Translations under genes and position numbers: made by a program
Assembly (NCBI GenBank): GCA_963422465.1
Contig: OY730174.1
Location: 2,046,001-2,110,000, forward strand
Source: Lichina pygmaea
Lineage: Eukaryota > Ascomycota > Lichinomycetes > Lichinales > Lichinaceae
Length of the DNA stretch: 64,000 bases
Direction of reading: 5' to 3'
The notes under the pieces: generated by a model
Databases searched by the model: none
The model's input: the letters and a program-made list of their open reading frames with translations, nothing else
Told to the model about the DNA's origin: nothing
Shown: piece by piece, positions 50,994-62,547 of the stretch
Layout of the letters: every line of letters begins with the position of its first letter
How positions within the stretch are numbered: the first letter of the stretch is position 1

Positions 50994-53900
50994 GTTAGAG
51001 ATTGTTTGGCACTGGTTGGGTGTTTCCTGTCTGCAGAGTACTGCCAGAAAGAAGAGTCACCTGGTTTCCCAGCAGTAATAATCTAGTCCTGGGACCAATC
51101 CCCAAGACTAGACTTTCCTGGGCAGCTTTTTCCAACTAAGCTCTGGGCAAAGTTAGAAGTATTAACCTAGACTAGGGACCAGACCCCCTATCTAGACTTT
51201 CCTTGAGCCAAAGACTCTGCTAGCTCCAGAGTCAGTCAGACTCTAACCATTCCTCTTATTCTGAGACTCTCTCTCTGGTTGTGGGTAGATTGCTGGTTGT
51301 TGAAGAAGATCGTGGATTCAAGATCACAACTTTTGACAAACAGGTGTGATTCTCAAAGGTGATGGGTTTTCACCTTAAGGTTTGGGTGGTTTCAGAGAGG
51401 AACTCGGCTGTTTTCCAGAACATATGACAAATTGTGGTGTTTGTCAAAATTGATGGTCCTTGAAGAACGTGGTTCTGGGAAGAGTTTTTTGATACAACCT
51501 GATACGCATGAAAGAAGGAGAAGAATGGAAAACAGTCTTCAGAACCTGATACAGACACTACAAGTATCTGGTTATGCTATTCAGACTCACAAACACACCA
51601 GCAACATGTCAAGCATTGATCAACAACATTATCAGAGCACACCTGGACTAAACAGCTATTGTCTACTTAGACAACATTCTTGTCTACTTGAACACACAAC
51701 AGGAACATACCAAACATGTGAAGGATATTCTATGATGCCTATAAAAGGTAGGGCTCAAGCTCAACCTAAAGAAATGTGAGTTCAACAAACCAGAAGTTAA
51801 ATTCCTCAGATACATCATAGGAATAGAAGAGATTAAGATTGACTCTGAGAAAATCAAAGTGATTCAGCAATAGCCAACACTGATATCAGTTAAGGAAGTA
51901 CAAGCCTTCCTAGGATTTGCCAACTTCAACTGACAGTTTATCAAGAACTACTCACAGATAGCAACACCACTGACAGAACTCACAAAGAAGGATATAGAGT
52001 ACTGGTGGACAGAGAGACAACAAAAAGCATTCCAGCAGCTCAATGACACTTGCGCTAAGAAACCAGTTCTCCTCAACTTCAAGACAGGCCAACCAACATA
52101 AATCAAGACAGACACTTCAGATCAGGTAGTAGGAGTATATCTATGCCAACAGGCAGATGGCAAGTGGCATCCAGTTGCCTACTACTTACGAAAAATAACA
52201 CAAGCAGAGTGAAACTATGATATCCACAACAAAGAGCTACTGGCAGTTGTTAACACACTCAAACACTGGAGAGTGTACGCGGAAAGCAATTCTGAACTCA
52301 CTGTTCTCACAGACCACAAGAATCTGACAATGTTCGTGACAACCAAGAAGCTGAACAGACAGCAAGTCAGATAGGCTGAACTCCTAGGGCAATATAAGTT
52401 CAAGATCTTGTAAACCCCTGGACAAGACAAAAGGAGAGCAGACACACTAAGCCAACAAAAAAACTATATAGAAGATGATAAACACCAAGGAATAATCTTA
52501 CAGTAGCACCAGTGAGGAAACCTGGTGCCTTGACCACAGATCAACAAGCTCACAGCAGAAGACACTGAAGAATTAATAAGAAACTACCACAACAACCCAG
52601 CACATAGTCACCCAGGAATCACTAAGACCACAGACCTTATCCAACAGGTAGGGAACAATGTCATCAACCTCTGATAACATGTCACAAGCTACATCAGCAA
52701 ATATCTACTGTACCAGAAAAACAAACACAGAAGACATAAGCCATATGGAGAAGGACGCCCAAACACAATACTGAGAGGCCTGTGAGAAGATGTGTCAATA
52801 GACTTCATCACAAAGTTACCCAAGTCCAAAGACCCAGTCACAGGAATCATCTAGAACTTGATTATAGTGATAGTGGACAGATTCAAAAAATATCTAATAG
52901 CAGTACTATTTAAGGAGACCCACACAGCAGAACAGTTGGGACACCTCTTACTGGACAGATTGGTCAGAGACCACGGAGTTCCAATCACAATCATTACAGA
53001 CAGAGACAAACTCTTCGTGTCCAACTACTGGAAGACAATCAGTGCAGCCATAGGAACAAAACCCAAAATGTCTACAGCCTATCACCCATGAACTGACAGC
53101 CAGACAGAGCAACCAAACCAAGTTCTGGAGACTTACTTACAGTATTACATTAACCAGACCCACAGTAATTGGGTACAGTTATTACTGGTGGTACAGCTGG
53201 CAATCAACCAGCACAGATCAGACTCAACAAAGGAATCACTATTCTTTGCCAATTTTGGACAACATGCGAATATTGGAATACCAAGCAGAGCTTCACCAAA
53301 CACGGAGAAAGCACTCCAACATGACAAGCTCCTACGACAAACACACATGATGATGAGGTATTACCTTCAAGAGACCTCAGATAAGATGCAACACCAAATA
53401 GACAAAAAATCGAAAATAGCACCTCAGCTGAAGAAGGGGGATAAAGTCTACCTCCTCACAAAAAATTGGAAAGTCAAGAAACCAAGAACAAAGAAACTGG
53501 ACTATGTCAAGGTCAGACTATTTTCAATCAAAGAAAGAACTGGACCAGTCAATGTCAGACTGCGACTACCAAGAGACACTTAGGTACACCCAAACTTTCA
53601 CATCTCAATGATCAAATTAGCTGACCAGAGCACACCCTTGCAGGAAACATTTCATTACCAACCAGAGGAAGAACAGGAATTCAAGGTCAAACAGATCTTG
53701 AAGAAAAAAAGTCAGTGATACCTTGTCAAGTGGAAAAACTACCCAGACTCGGAAAATACCTGCGAACCACTCAGAAACCTCATGAACTGCCAGCTCCTCC
53801 TGCAGCAGTTCTGGCAGGAGCAGGACTGAACAGCTCAGCCTGCAGCGCAGACATGTCAATAACTGTTGCTGACAAGTCTTCACCATCCACTTCCATTTCA

Positions 53901-54052
53901 GCAACAAGACACTGGAGCTTCTTCTTTGCTTAACCCTCAGCACCTTCAAGAACTTTCCACTTTTGGGACACACAAGCCTGCAGCTCAGCAAGCTGCTTAA
54001 CAAGAGCATCCTGCTTGGCCTTGTCAACAGCCAAATCCTTGCAAAGGTTATC

Positions 54053-54277
54053 TCAGGTCATGTTCAGTGACTCCCAAGAAAGTGACACACAGGACTTCCC
54101 ACAACAAGTACACTCAGCGCACTTCAACTTATTGTTATTATCAGATATTCGGAAGCAGGGCTTGTGGTTCAAAACACAGAAGTCACACAGAGCAAGTGAC
54201 ATAAAGTTATGATCACAGATCTGGGCTGCCAGTTGTTTTTGGTAAGCAGAGGCATATGATTTTGCAGACATACTCAA
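54053..54277 (-). CDS. Antisense ORF of B6
   Basis: Minus-strand frame of 74 codons that includes the amino end: MSMSAKSYASAYQKQLAAQIC, then CDFCVLNHKPCF, KCAECTCCGKSC and SLSWESLNMT, where this frame stops; the coil region continues nearby in another frame. The start lies 39 bases inside the 3' LTR, giving the best view of the amino end of this protein. Confidence 0.6.
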   Translation of the reverse strand: MSMSAKSYASAYQKQLAAQICDHNFMSLALCDFCVLNHKPCFRISDNNNKLKCAECTCCGKSCVSLSWESLNMT

Positions 54278-54315
54278 GAATTCATCAGGACAATGAATGA
54301 AGAAGAGGAGGGTAG

Positions 54316-54968
54316 TGTTATAACCCCTGGGACAGGAGACACTTATTTATAGGCAATCAGGCCACAGGCCAGGCAAGAGGACACTATGGAAGTTAAGTGA
54401 CCAACCAACAAGGGGTCACATGACTGTCAAGACACACATGGGTGGCTTGAAGCAGTATGCATGAAGCATCAAGATAATCTCACCAGTCTTGATACAGGAT
54501 GCAGGAAGTATCAAGAAAGCCTCACCAGTCTTGACACAGCATGCATGAAGCATCAAGACAATCTCACCTGTCTTGACGTAGAGTGCATAACATGGTGGGA
54601 CTGTCAAGACGATCTCACCTGTCTTGACACAGGGTGCATAACATGGTGGGACTGTCAAGACAATCTCACCCATCTTGATGTCAAGACTGTCAAGACAATC
54701 TTGATTGTCTTGACCGGCCAGCACTATATAGTCTGGTGATAGTTCCCTTATAGAACAATTGTCTTCAACTCATGTTGTGATCCAGACAACTAGATCTACT
54801 TCAATACAATCCTTTTGTATGAAGCTATTGATCAGGTGTCACCACCACTATGTTCCACCAAACCCCTTCACACTCCTTGACACTCCTCTCCTGCGAGAAC
54901 CAACCTGTCTTCCACATCTCACCCTTAATCCTATACTTGGTTAGGATGGCACAGTACAGACTGCAACA
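54316..54968 (+). repeat. B6 3' LTR (type II U3)
   Basis: 653 bp, TGTTATAACCCCTGGG...CTGCAACA, with two ATAACATGGTGGGACTGTC units as in B5's 3' LTR. Followed by CACTT of LINE T5. Confidence 0.9.
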
Positions 54969-54989
54969 CACTTCTGCAAGAACAAAGCT

Positions 54990-55406
54990 GTGTGTGGTGC
55001 CTGTGGAGGCCAGCATGAAAGGAGAGTCTGCCAAGTTCCTGAACAGCTTCTCAAGCCAAAATACTGCAACTGCAGAGGAGCTCACCCAGCCTGGGCCAGT
55101 GTCTGTCCAGTATGCCAGGAAGCAGCCAAGAAGGCAAGAGAAGTATGGAACACACACCCAGGAAAATATGAGATCCCAACAGCTACCTCTGTTCCAGCTC
55201 TACAACCTCCCCCAGTTATGTCTTTCCCTCTCTCTCAGTCTCTACCAGGAGGGAAAAAACATAAAACAGCTGAGCCAAGCAGAAGCTCAGAGCAACTCAG
55301 AGGTGCACTCCCAGAAGTGCAAATTCTTTCTTCAAGATCAGCCAACTCTGGAGGAAAGCTGCCAGCTAACTCCTTCAAGATCTTTGATGCTGAGATGTCT
55401 GCATGA
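54990..55406 (+). pseudogene. T5 LINE ORF1, carboxyl part
   Basis: Continuation of ORF1 from the second knuckle: CGACGGQHERRVC, YCNCRGAHPAWASVC (the first Cys of this knuckle is Tyr here), a Ser/Pro-rich tail, and the stop overlapping the ORF2 ATG as ATGA. The amino part lies on the far side of B6 and is not in the window. Confidence 0.8.
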
Positions 55407-58400
55407 AAGACACAAAGCTGACACTTCTCCAATATAATGTGCAAAAAAGCCAATCAGTCCAAGAGCTACTGCTAGCAACCTCAGCTCTCCAAGAGGTGGA
55501 CATTATTGCACTTCAAGAGCCCTGGAAAAACCCTCACCTAGAAACAAGCACTTCAACTGTTTTCTCTTCCTTTCTTCCTCTCTACTGTTCAGAGATTGGC
55601 AGAACACTTTTTCTTATTAATAAAAATCTGAAACTCTCTTCTCTTCATCCTACCTTCTGGAATAAAGACTTTGTTTCTCTTGAAATCTACTTGGAAAACT
55701 CTCCTACTTCTCTTTGGGTACATAATCTCTACTTCAGCCCATCAAGTCAAGAAAACTACACAGAGGCATCAGAAGCTCTTCTCTGTTTACTCCAAAATGC
55801 TTTACAAGAACAAGGACAACATATTCTTCTCACAGACTCAAATCTTCACCACCCAGACTGGTCAAAGAAAAGAAGACTGTACTCTGAGACTGCAGACAAG
55901 TTTCAAGACCTAATGAAAGATTTAAATCTGGATTTAGCTATTGCACCTTTCACCCCTACCAGAGCAAGATCTCTTTCTGAAAAACCATGTTCTTCTATTG
56001 ATCTGTCTTTTATTTCTTCTTCTCTTTCTAACTCTCTGATTTTCTCTAAAGTGGCTCTTCAGTTCTTTCATGGGTCTGACCACAGACCTGTACTAACCTG
56101 CCTGGACCTGGATCCTCCAAGGAAAATCTGGAAACCAGAAAGAAACTGGAGAACACTGGACTCAAACCTTGCAAGAGTAGAGTGTGAGAAGCTACACCTG
56201 CCCTTCCACTTCCAAGACAAATATGAAGTGGATGAGTACTTGGAGTATCTTGACAACTTTCTCCAAGAAATAGCAAGCAAATCCACACAGCTCCAGAAGC
56301 AATCTGGCCACTCAGTTCCCTGGTGGAATCAAGAGATCCAAAACAAGGTTAAAGAGGAAAGAAGAGTAAGAAGAAAAGTGCAAAAAAGGCAAGCAAGTCA
56401 AGAGGAACTTGAGCAAGCAACTAAGCTCAAGAAAAAGGCAGTCAGAGATGGAAAACAGAACACTTTCAGACACCAAATCCATCAGCTGGCCAGCTCTTCA
56501 AAGTTCTGGAAGCTTGCAAAGTGGGGAAAGTCCAAAGCCAACAAGACTCCTGATCTTCCTCTGGTTCCTGACCTGGAAACACAAGAAGGAATAGCCAAAA
56601 CCTTTGAGGAAAAGACTAAAGCCTTCTCACAGCAGTTCTTTCCAAAAGCTCTAGTTCCAGAACCAGGCTCAGAAAGCTCCCAGACTATCTCTGAGATACA
56701 GCTCTCCCAGGAGGTAACATGTGAAGAAGTGGAGCAAATTCTGGCCAAGAAGAAACCTTTCACAGCAGGAGGGAGAGATAAGCTGCCAAATGGATTTCTG
56801 AGAGCTCTGGGGCCTAGGTTCTGCCAAGCTCTAGCTATTTTGACTTCAACATACTGGAAACTGGAGTACTTCCCTGAAAGATTTAAGAGTGCAAAAACAG
56901 TCTGCTTGAGGAAACCTGGCAAGGGAACCTACAATCAAGCTAAAGTCTGGCGCTCTATAGCTCTGCTAAACACAACAGGCAAGCTGATGGAAGCTATTGC
57001 TGCAGCCAGACTAAGCAAGATAGCAGAAGAAGCTGGACTATTGCCAGATATCCAGATGGACTTTAGGAAAGGAAGATCCACAGAAGCAGCACTTTTCCTT
57101 CTAACCTCCCAAGTGGAAAAAGTCTGGAAGGAAGGCATGGTTGCATCCCTACTCTCACTGGATATCTCAGGAGCCTATGACAGAGTTCTCCCCAAGATAC
57201 TACAGCAAATTCTGAAAAGAAAAGGAATACCTGCCTGGCTAGCTTCCTGGATCTACTCCTTCTGTGATAAGCGCTCTACCACTCTTGTCTTTGATGATTC
57301 TGAGTCTTGTTCAATTCCTATTCATTGTGGAGTTTCTCAAGGTTCTCTATTATCCCCTATTCTTTTTCTATTCTACATTTCTGAATTGCATGAGACTGTG
57401 TATACTCCCTCTTCTGGTGTATCTGCCCTGGAGTTTACAGATGATACAAATCTGCTTGCTTTTGGTCACTCCTTGAAAAGTAACCTTCTGAAGTTAAAGA
57501 ACACATACCTCAAATGTCTATCATGGGCTGCAAGACATGGAATAGTCTTCTCTCCTGAGAAGTATGAAGTACTTTATTTTTCCAGAAGAAGATCAGACAA
57601 TCTTCAGCTCAAGCTCAGACTGGGGAATGTGATTCTCAAACCAAAAGAAGAAGTGCGAGTACTTGGAGTGTACCTAGATACAAAGCTCCACTGGCACAAA
57701 CACCAGAGGATTATTCTTCAAAAAGCACAGAAAGCACTCTCTTCTCTTTCTACAACTTCCTATTCTACTTGGGGCTTTCCAGTTCACACATCATGTCTGG
57801 TGTACACTGCTATACTGAGATCTCTACTGAGCTATGCAGTGGGGATCTGGTTTAACTCTCTAAGAAAATCCTCCAATATCTCTTCTTGTTTCATTTCAAA
57901 ACAGATGCCTAAGACTTATTGGGGGTGCCTTCAAAGCCACTCCTTTTTTTCTATTAGAGAGTGAGCTTTTTCTTCTACCTCTAGACCTATACTTTAAATT
58001 TCGCACTGCCTGTTTTCTTTCTTCTATTCAAAACTCCTGTCTCAAATACTTTCTTGACAGTATCTTTTCCACTATTTCCAGCTATGCCTCTCTCTTGAAG
58101 AAACTTTTAAAGAAATCCTCAACTATCTCTCCTAAGTGGAAATTCACTTGGTTAAGTCAAATAACTACTAACCAGGCTAGTTCAAAGAAAGAACTACAAA
58201 AGCTCTTTACTAAAGAGTGGGAAGACCAATGGGAAGAGAAGAAAAGAAGAAGCTATCCAGGCTGGCAGACTTTCTGTCAAAAGCCACACAAAAACAATCT
58301 GAAGCTCTACAAAGAGTTACAGAAAGCTGAGGCAAGTCTGCTACTGCAAATCAGGACTGGAAGAATTGGTCTGGCAAGTTTTCTTTTCAGAGCTGGAGTT

Positions 58401-58643
58401 CCTGACTTCCCTACCCCACTATGTGTGTATGGCCAAGCAGAAGAAACTGCAAAATGTATCATCTCTTCATGCTCTCTTTATTCAAGACAAAGACAACAAG
58501 TCTCTTTTAATCCCCAAGACTTCACCACTACTATTTCAAACCCAGAGCTACTACACAAGTTCTTGTACTGGTTTATGTCTTTGAAAAGACTAAACCAGTT
58601 TAATCTAGCTTTCAAACTCCACTATTCCCAACCTGATACCTAG
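55403..58643 (+). pseudogene. T5 LINE ORF2, one frameshift
   Basis: Starts MKDTKLTLLQYNVQKSQ. Endonuclease complete. RT has LDISGAYDRVL, GVSQGSLLSP and, instead of FADDTN, FTDDTN. Open for 853 codons to 57964; compared with T1 a CT pair is missing near 57885 (ATCTCTTCTTGTTTC against ATCTCTTCTCTTGTTTC), shifting the frame. The original frame is open again at 58095-58643, ending with the motif CVYGQAEETAKCIISSC, whose second Cys is Tyr. Inactive. Confidence 0.9.
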
Positions 58644-58815
58644 ATTCTCTTCTCTTACCAGAAACTTCAAGATTCCTTTTGTTACATTCCCTAGTCACAC
58701 CCTGCCTTCAGTTTTTATCTCTTCAAAGGTTTTCTGAAGGAGTTCACTATTAGCTAGAAGATCTGCATGGCTGTAAAGCTACTACCAGTGTAAGAATCAA
58801 ATAAAATAAAATAAA

Positions 58816-59344
58816 TTAAGTCCAGTAGATTGTAGTTATTCTGGAGAGCTGGATAGGGGGTAGAAGAGCTAGGCTGAGTACCAGCAGAACTGGGAGCTGG
58901 CATTGTTGGAGAAGGTGTTGTTGTTCTGGTAGTGTTCTGGGAGAAATCTGGTTTCTTTTTTTTGACAGATATAGGGTAGGTAACCTGCACATCTGGTTGT
59001 TCACAAAAGATCACCTGGTTCCTAGTAGTAATTGCACAATCCTGGGACCACTCCCCAAGACTGTACTTTCCTGGGCAGTCTTTTCCAACTAGACTCTAGG
59101 GAAATCTGGCTGTATTAACTCAAGCTGGAGACCACACCCTCTGCCTGAGCTTTCCTGGGCAGTCTTTTCCAACCAGACTCTAGGGAAATCTGGCTGTATT
59201 AACTCAAGCTGGAGACCACACTCTCTGCCTGAGCTTTCCTAGAGTTTTTCAACTCTACCAGCACTAGAGGTAAGCTCTAAACTATTTCTCTTATCCTGGG
59301 AGCCCTGATCTTCTTGATGCTAGATGTTTCTCTTAAGAGAAGTT
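58816..59344 (-). mobile_element. T6: 5' UTR and start of ORF1 of a LINE-T copy
   Basis: Minus strand: 5' UTR with monomers, then the ORF1 beginning (VKKKKPDFSQNT, PAPSSAGTQPSSSTP, NNYNLLD), broken by the T5 tail at 58815/58816. The equivalent of the ORF1 start ATG of T3 reads ATA here. The upstream end is cut at 59344 by A3, which sits within the 5' UTR. Confidence 0.85.
59067..59235 (-). repeat. 84-bp tandem duplication in the LINE-T 5' UTR (T6)
   Basis: Two nearly identical 84-bp units (59067-59150 and 59151-59234), each containing CTGGGCAGTCTTTTCCAAC, TCTAGGGAAATCTGGCTG and CAAGCTGGAGACCACAC. T3 has one such unit in the opposite strand sense. This fits copy-number change of promoter monomers. 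Confidence 0.85.
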
Positions 59345-59692
59345 TGTTAAGGCCCAGGCCAGAACAGCTGAGCTGACCTAAGTGAGTGTACAGAGGTACA
59401 CAGAACAATGTTCACCTGACCCAGTGGCAGAGGTGGCAGAGATGTGACAAGCTCTGCCAACTCTGCCACACAGAAAAGCTGATACCTCTTGGGGAGAACT
59501 CCCCTCTCAGACTTCTGTATATAAGAAGACTCAGATAGCTGGAGAGAATAGCTCTTCAGGTTGAACACCTATTACAAGTGACAATAGTAAGAGAGTTACC
59601 CTACTTCCTATTCATCTATTAAGTCTCTGCTCTTGTTGGTCAAGACACATAGACTATCTATATTCTGTGTGAACATGGACTGGCCTTTAACA
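59345..59692 (+). repeat. A3 5' LTR
   Basis: 348 bp. TGTATATAAG near 59516 serves as TATA candidate. It shares its start with A1 (TGTTAAGGCCCAGGCC) and lacks the repeat arrays of A1 and A2, having a short GGCAGAGGTGGCAGAG stretch instead. Confidence 0.85.
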
Positions 59693-60030
59693 GTTTCAGC
59701 CTCTAACATATAGAACACCAGCTCAATATGATAGCAGATCCACACAGCTCTACCCCTTCACAGACAGGCTGAGTCTAGACTACATCTCTGGTGCAAGCCC
59801 AGGTACCATCTATCACTACTATCCTCACCTTACCTCCAAAGCTATTGAAGATAGGTATTTTTATTTATTTTATTTGATTCTTACACTGGTAGTAGCTTTA
59901 CAGCCATGCAGATCTTCTAGCTAATAGTGAACTCCTTCAGAAAACCTTTGAAGAGATAAAAACTGAAGGCAGGGTGTGACTAGGGAATGTAACAAAAGGA
60001 ATCTTGAAGTTTCTGGTAAGAGAAGAGAAT

Positions 60031-61418
60031 CTAGGTATTGGATTGGGAATAGTGGAGTTTGAAAGCTAGATTAAACTGGTTTAGTCTTTTCAAAGACATA
60101 AACCAGTACAAGAACTTCTGTAGTAGCTCTGGGTTTGAAATAATAGTGGTGAAGTCTTGGGGATTAAAAGAGACTTGTTGTCTTTGTCTTGAATAAAGAG
60201 AGCATGAAGAGGTGATATGTTTTGCAGTTTCTTCTGCTTGGCCACACACACATAGTGGGGTAGGGAAGTCAGGAGCTCCAGCTCTGAAAAGAAAACTTGC
60301 CAGACCAATTCTTCCAGTCCTGATTTGCAGTAGCAGACTTGCCTCAGCTTTCTGTAACTCTTTGTAGAGCTTCAGATTGTTTTTGTGTGGCTTTTGACAG
60401 AAAGTCTGCCAGCCTGGATAGCTTCTTCTTTTCTTCTCTTCCCATTGGTCTTCCCACTCTTTAGTAAAGAGCTTTTGTAGTTCTTTCTTTGAACTAGCCT
60501 GGTTAGTAGTTATTTGACTTAACCAAGTGAATTTCCACTTAGGAGAGATAGTTGAGGATTCCTTTAAAGGTTTCTTCAAGAGAGAGGCATAGCTGGAAAT
60601 AGTGGAAAAGATGCTGTCAAGAAAGTATTTGAGAGGGGAGTTTTGAATAGAAGAAAGAAAACAGGCAGTGCGAAATTTAAAGTATAGGTCTAGAGGTAGA
60701 AGAAAAAGCTCACTCTCTAATAGAAAAGAAGGAGTGGCTTTGAAGGCACCCCCAATAAGTCTTAGGCATCTGTTTTGAAATGAAACAAGAGAAGAGATAT
60801 TAGAGGATTTTCTTAGAGGGTTAAACCAGATCCCCACTGCATAGCTCAGTAGAGATCTCAGTATAGCAGTGTACACCAGACGTGATGTGTGAACTGGAAA
60901 GCCCCAAGTAGAATAGGAAGTTCTAGAAAGAGAAGAGAGTGCTTTCTGTGCTTTTTGAAGAATAATCCTCTGGTGTTTGTGCCAGTGGAGCTTTGTATCT
61001 AGGTACACTCCAAGTACTCGCACTTCTTCTTTTGGTTTGAGAATCACATTCCCCAGTCTGAGCTTGAGCTGAAGATTGTCTGATCTTCTTCTGGAAAAAT
61101 GAAGTATTTCATATTTCTCAGGTGAGAAGACCATTCCATGTCTTGCAGCCCAGGATAGACATTTGTGGTGTGTGTTCTTTAACTTCAGAAGGTTACTTTT
61201 CAAGGAGTGACCAAAAGCAAGCAGATTTGTATCATCTGCAAACCCCAGGGCAGATACACCAGAAGAGGGAGTATGCACAGTCTCATGCAATTCAGAAATG
61301 TAGAATAGAAAAAGAATAGGGGATAATGGAGAACCTTGAGGAACTCCACAATGAATAGGAATAGAATAAGACTCAGAATCATCAAAGACAAGAGTGGTAG
61401 AGCGCTTATCACAGAAGG
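60031..61418 (-). CDS. T7 LINE ORF2 carboxyl part, open
   Basis: Uninterrupted minus-strand frame from FCDKRSTTLVFDDSES through GVPQGSPLSP, GFADDTN, the thumb region and the zinc motif CVCGQAEETAKHITSSC to the stop at 60031. It is the cleanest RT carboxyl region of the LINEs here, which suggests a recent insertion. The open frame runs on upstream into segment X as far as 61491. Confidence 0.85.
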
Positions 61419-62535
61419 CCACAGTCGTACTATGCCAGAACATAGTGTAGAGTTGGCACCCCCCCACAGGGTCTCTACCACGCTTTCCCACAGTCCCGAG
61501 GTCTCTTGCACTCCGCCGTACGTGCTCACCCCTGGGATCCTGCTTCGGAGCGCTGGGTCACCAGCCCAGAGCCCACGCTCCAACTGTAGTTTGCTCCCTG
61601 AGCTTGTTGTTTGCAGCCTAAGCCTGCACTCCATACGAACCAGCATGCGCATCCGTCCTCTCGGGCCATATAGACAGTCTCGTAGTAGGCCCAGGCCCTA
61701 CCTCCGTCACTGCCATTATATGCCACGCCTCGCAGTTGTTAACTGTTTCGCGTTACCTTCGCAGATCTCTCGTACGAAGGCCGACCATGCCTCGCAGGCA
61801 TTACGGACCCTGCAGGCTGTGCCAGCACCTGCAGGGCCACCTTTCCAGCCCACTAACCAAGTAGGGAGGAGTTCTCCTTGGTCCGCTGTCGCCTGTGGGG
61901 CCCCGGTTGCACCTGTTGGCCCACTGGATAACCCAGTCCCCTGGCCCCAGATTGTGGATCGTACGAAGAGACTTCGTGGCAAGGCCTTAGGCAAAACCAT
62001 CAAGCCAGCACTTTGGCTATCACACAGCCCTTAGGCACTGGAGCGGCGACATCTCCTCGTACGACCACTCTCCTTCTTTAACAGGTGGTCCGCGTTCGAT
62101 TAACAACACCGTGGTGCCAAGGCCACTCCCCCCCTAGCAGATCCTCACGCGTTAGCTGGAGACTCTGCTAGGAGGGTGACGTGACGAGAACTCCTCTCGA
62201 CTACTCCAGAGGTGCCCTATCAGACGCCTAGACTTCACATCCACCAGCTGTGGGGCTGGCTTCGGGCTGTAGCGTACACGGTAGTTGTCTGTCAGGTGGT
62301 TTTCATCTCCCAAGCTTGGTCGCAGTCCTCTGTTCTGCTGTAGCTGTTTCACAGGGGCGTCCAGGGTGCCTGCGCAACACCTCCGGTGGCCCGTCGCTCC
62401 GCAACACCAGCAGCTCGACCGGTGACTCGATTAGCTCTCGGTGCAGCGACTACAAGCAGCCTGGGAAGCCGCCCGCCATCGACTGCCCCGAGGTTCCCAG
62501 CCTGCACCACGTGGAGGTTCGAGTCGTTGCAGGCC
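61419..62535 (-). other. Segment X: 1.1 kb of unidentified GC-rich DNA
   Basis: CpG-rich with several moderate open frames on both strands (minus 62352-62152, 62003-61716; plus 61336-62034). I recognise none. One minus-strand frame near 62420-62370 reads CWCCGATGHRRCC, loosely like a zinc knuckle but with wrong spacing. If it was copied from RNA by the LINE, the RNA is expected to read on the minus strand. No LTR, tail or repeat marks its own ends. Confidence 0.5.
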
Positions 62536-62547
62536 TGAAGATAGGTA

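Larger units (their letters stand above)
46705..51490 (-). mobile_element. T4: LINE-T copy, complete ends, probable recombinant
   Basis: Minus strand: 5' end near 51490 (AAAAACTCTTCCCAG), 5' UTR to 50994, intact ORF1, ORF2 with an internal 528-bp gap, 3' UTR and tail (46705-46735). The 3' tail sits in C2 integrase while the 5' end sits in B6 RT, two unrelated targets. B6 lacks its left half, T5 its 5' part and T6 most of its body, which fits unequal recombination between two minus-strand LINE copies with loss of everything between. Confidence 0.85.
51493..54968 (+). mobile_element. B6: Chr-B chromovirus, RT to 3' LTR
   Basis: Plus-strand fossil entering within RT (TACAACCTGATACGCATG), then RNase H (about 52090-52440), integrase (52580-53110, VDRFKKYLIAVLFKE), integrase C-terminal part (53400-53583), chromodomain (about 53650-53800), antisense ORF, purine tract and 3' LTR (54316-54968). 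Beyond it LINE T5 starts mid-ORF1, so B6 was inserted in T5. Heavily broken. Confidence 0.88.
54969..58815 (+). mobile_element. T5: LINE-T copy split at its left by B6
   Basis: Picks up inside ORF1 (CACTTCTGCAAGAAC) directly after B6, continues through ORF2 and the 3' UTR to a tail of (AAATA)n at 58798-58815. The tail abuts the ORF1 region of T6 on the other strand, so T5 inserted into T6. Over its shared length it is almost identical to T1, including GVSQGSLLSP and QMDFRKGRS, so the two derive from a recent common source. Confidence 0.88.
59858..62535 (-). mobile_element. Chimeric LINE insertion: T7 plus unrelated segment X
   Basis: One insertion of 2678 bp between perfect 12- to 13-bp duplications TGAAGATAGGTA(T) (59846-59857 and 62536-62547). 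Its 3' part (59858-61418, minus strand) is LINE-T sequence from mid-RT to the tail; its 5' part (61419-62535) is GC- and CpG-rich DNA unlike anything else in the window. One set of target duplications around both parts means they entered together, as expected if reverse transcription switched from LINE RNA to another RNA. Confidence 0.88.

Noticed and set aside
61336-62034. 232-codon plus-strand ORF as a host gene
   Set aside because: It starts inside T7 LINE sequence and crosses the LINE/X junction, so its first part is antisense LINE. The frame shows no recognisable domain; its X part may still derive from a gene.
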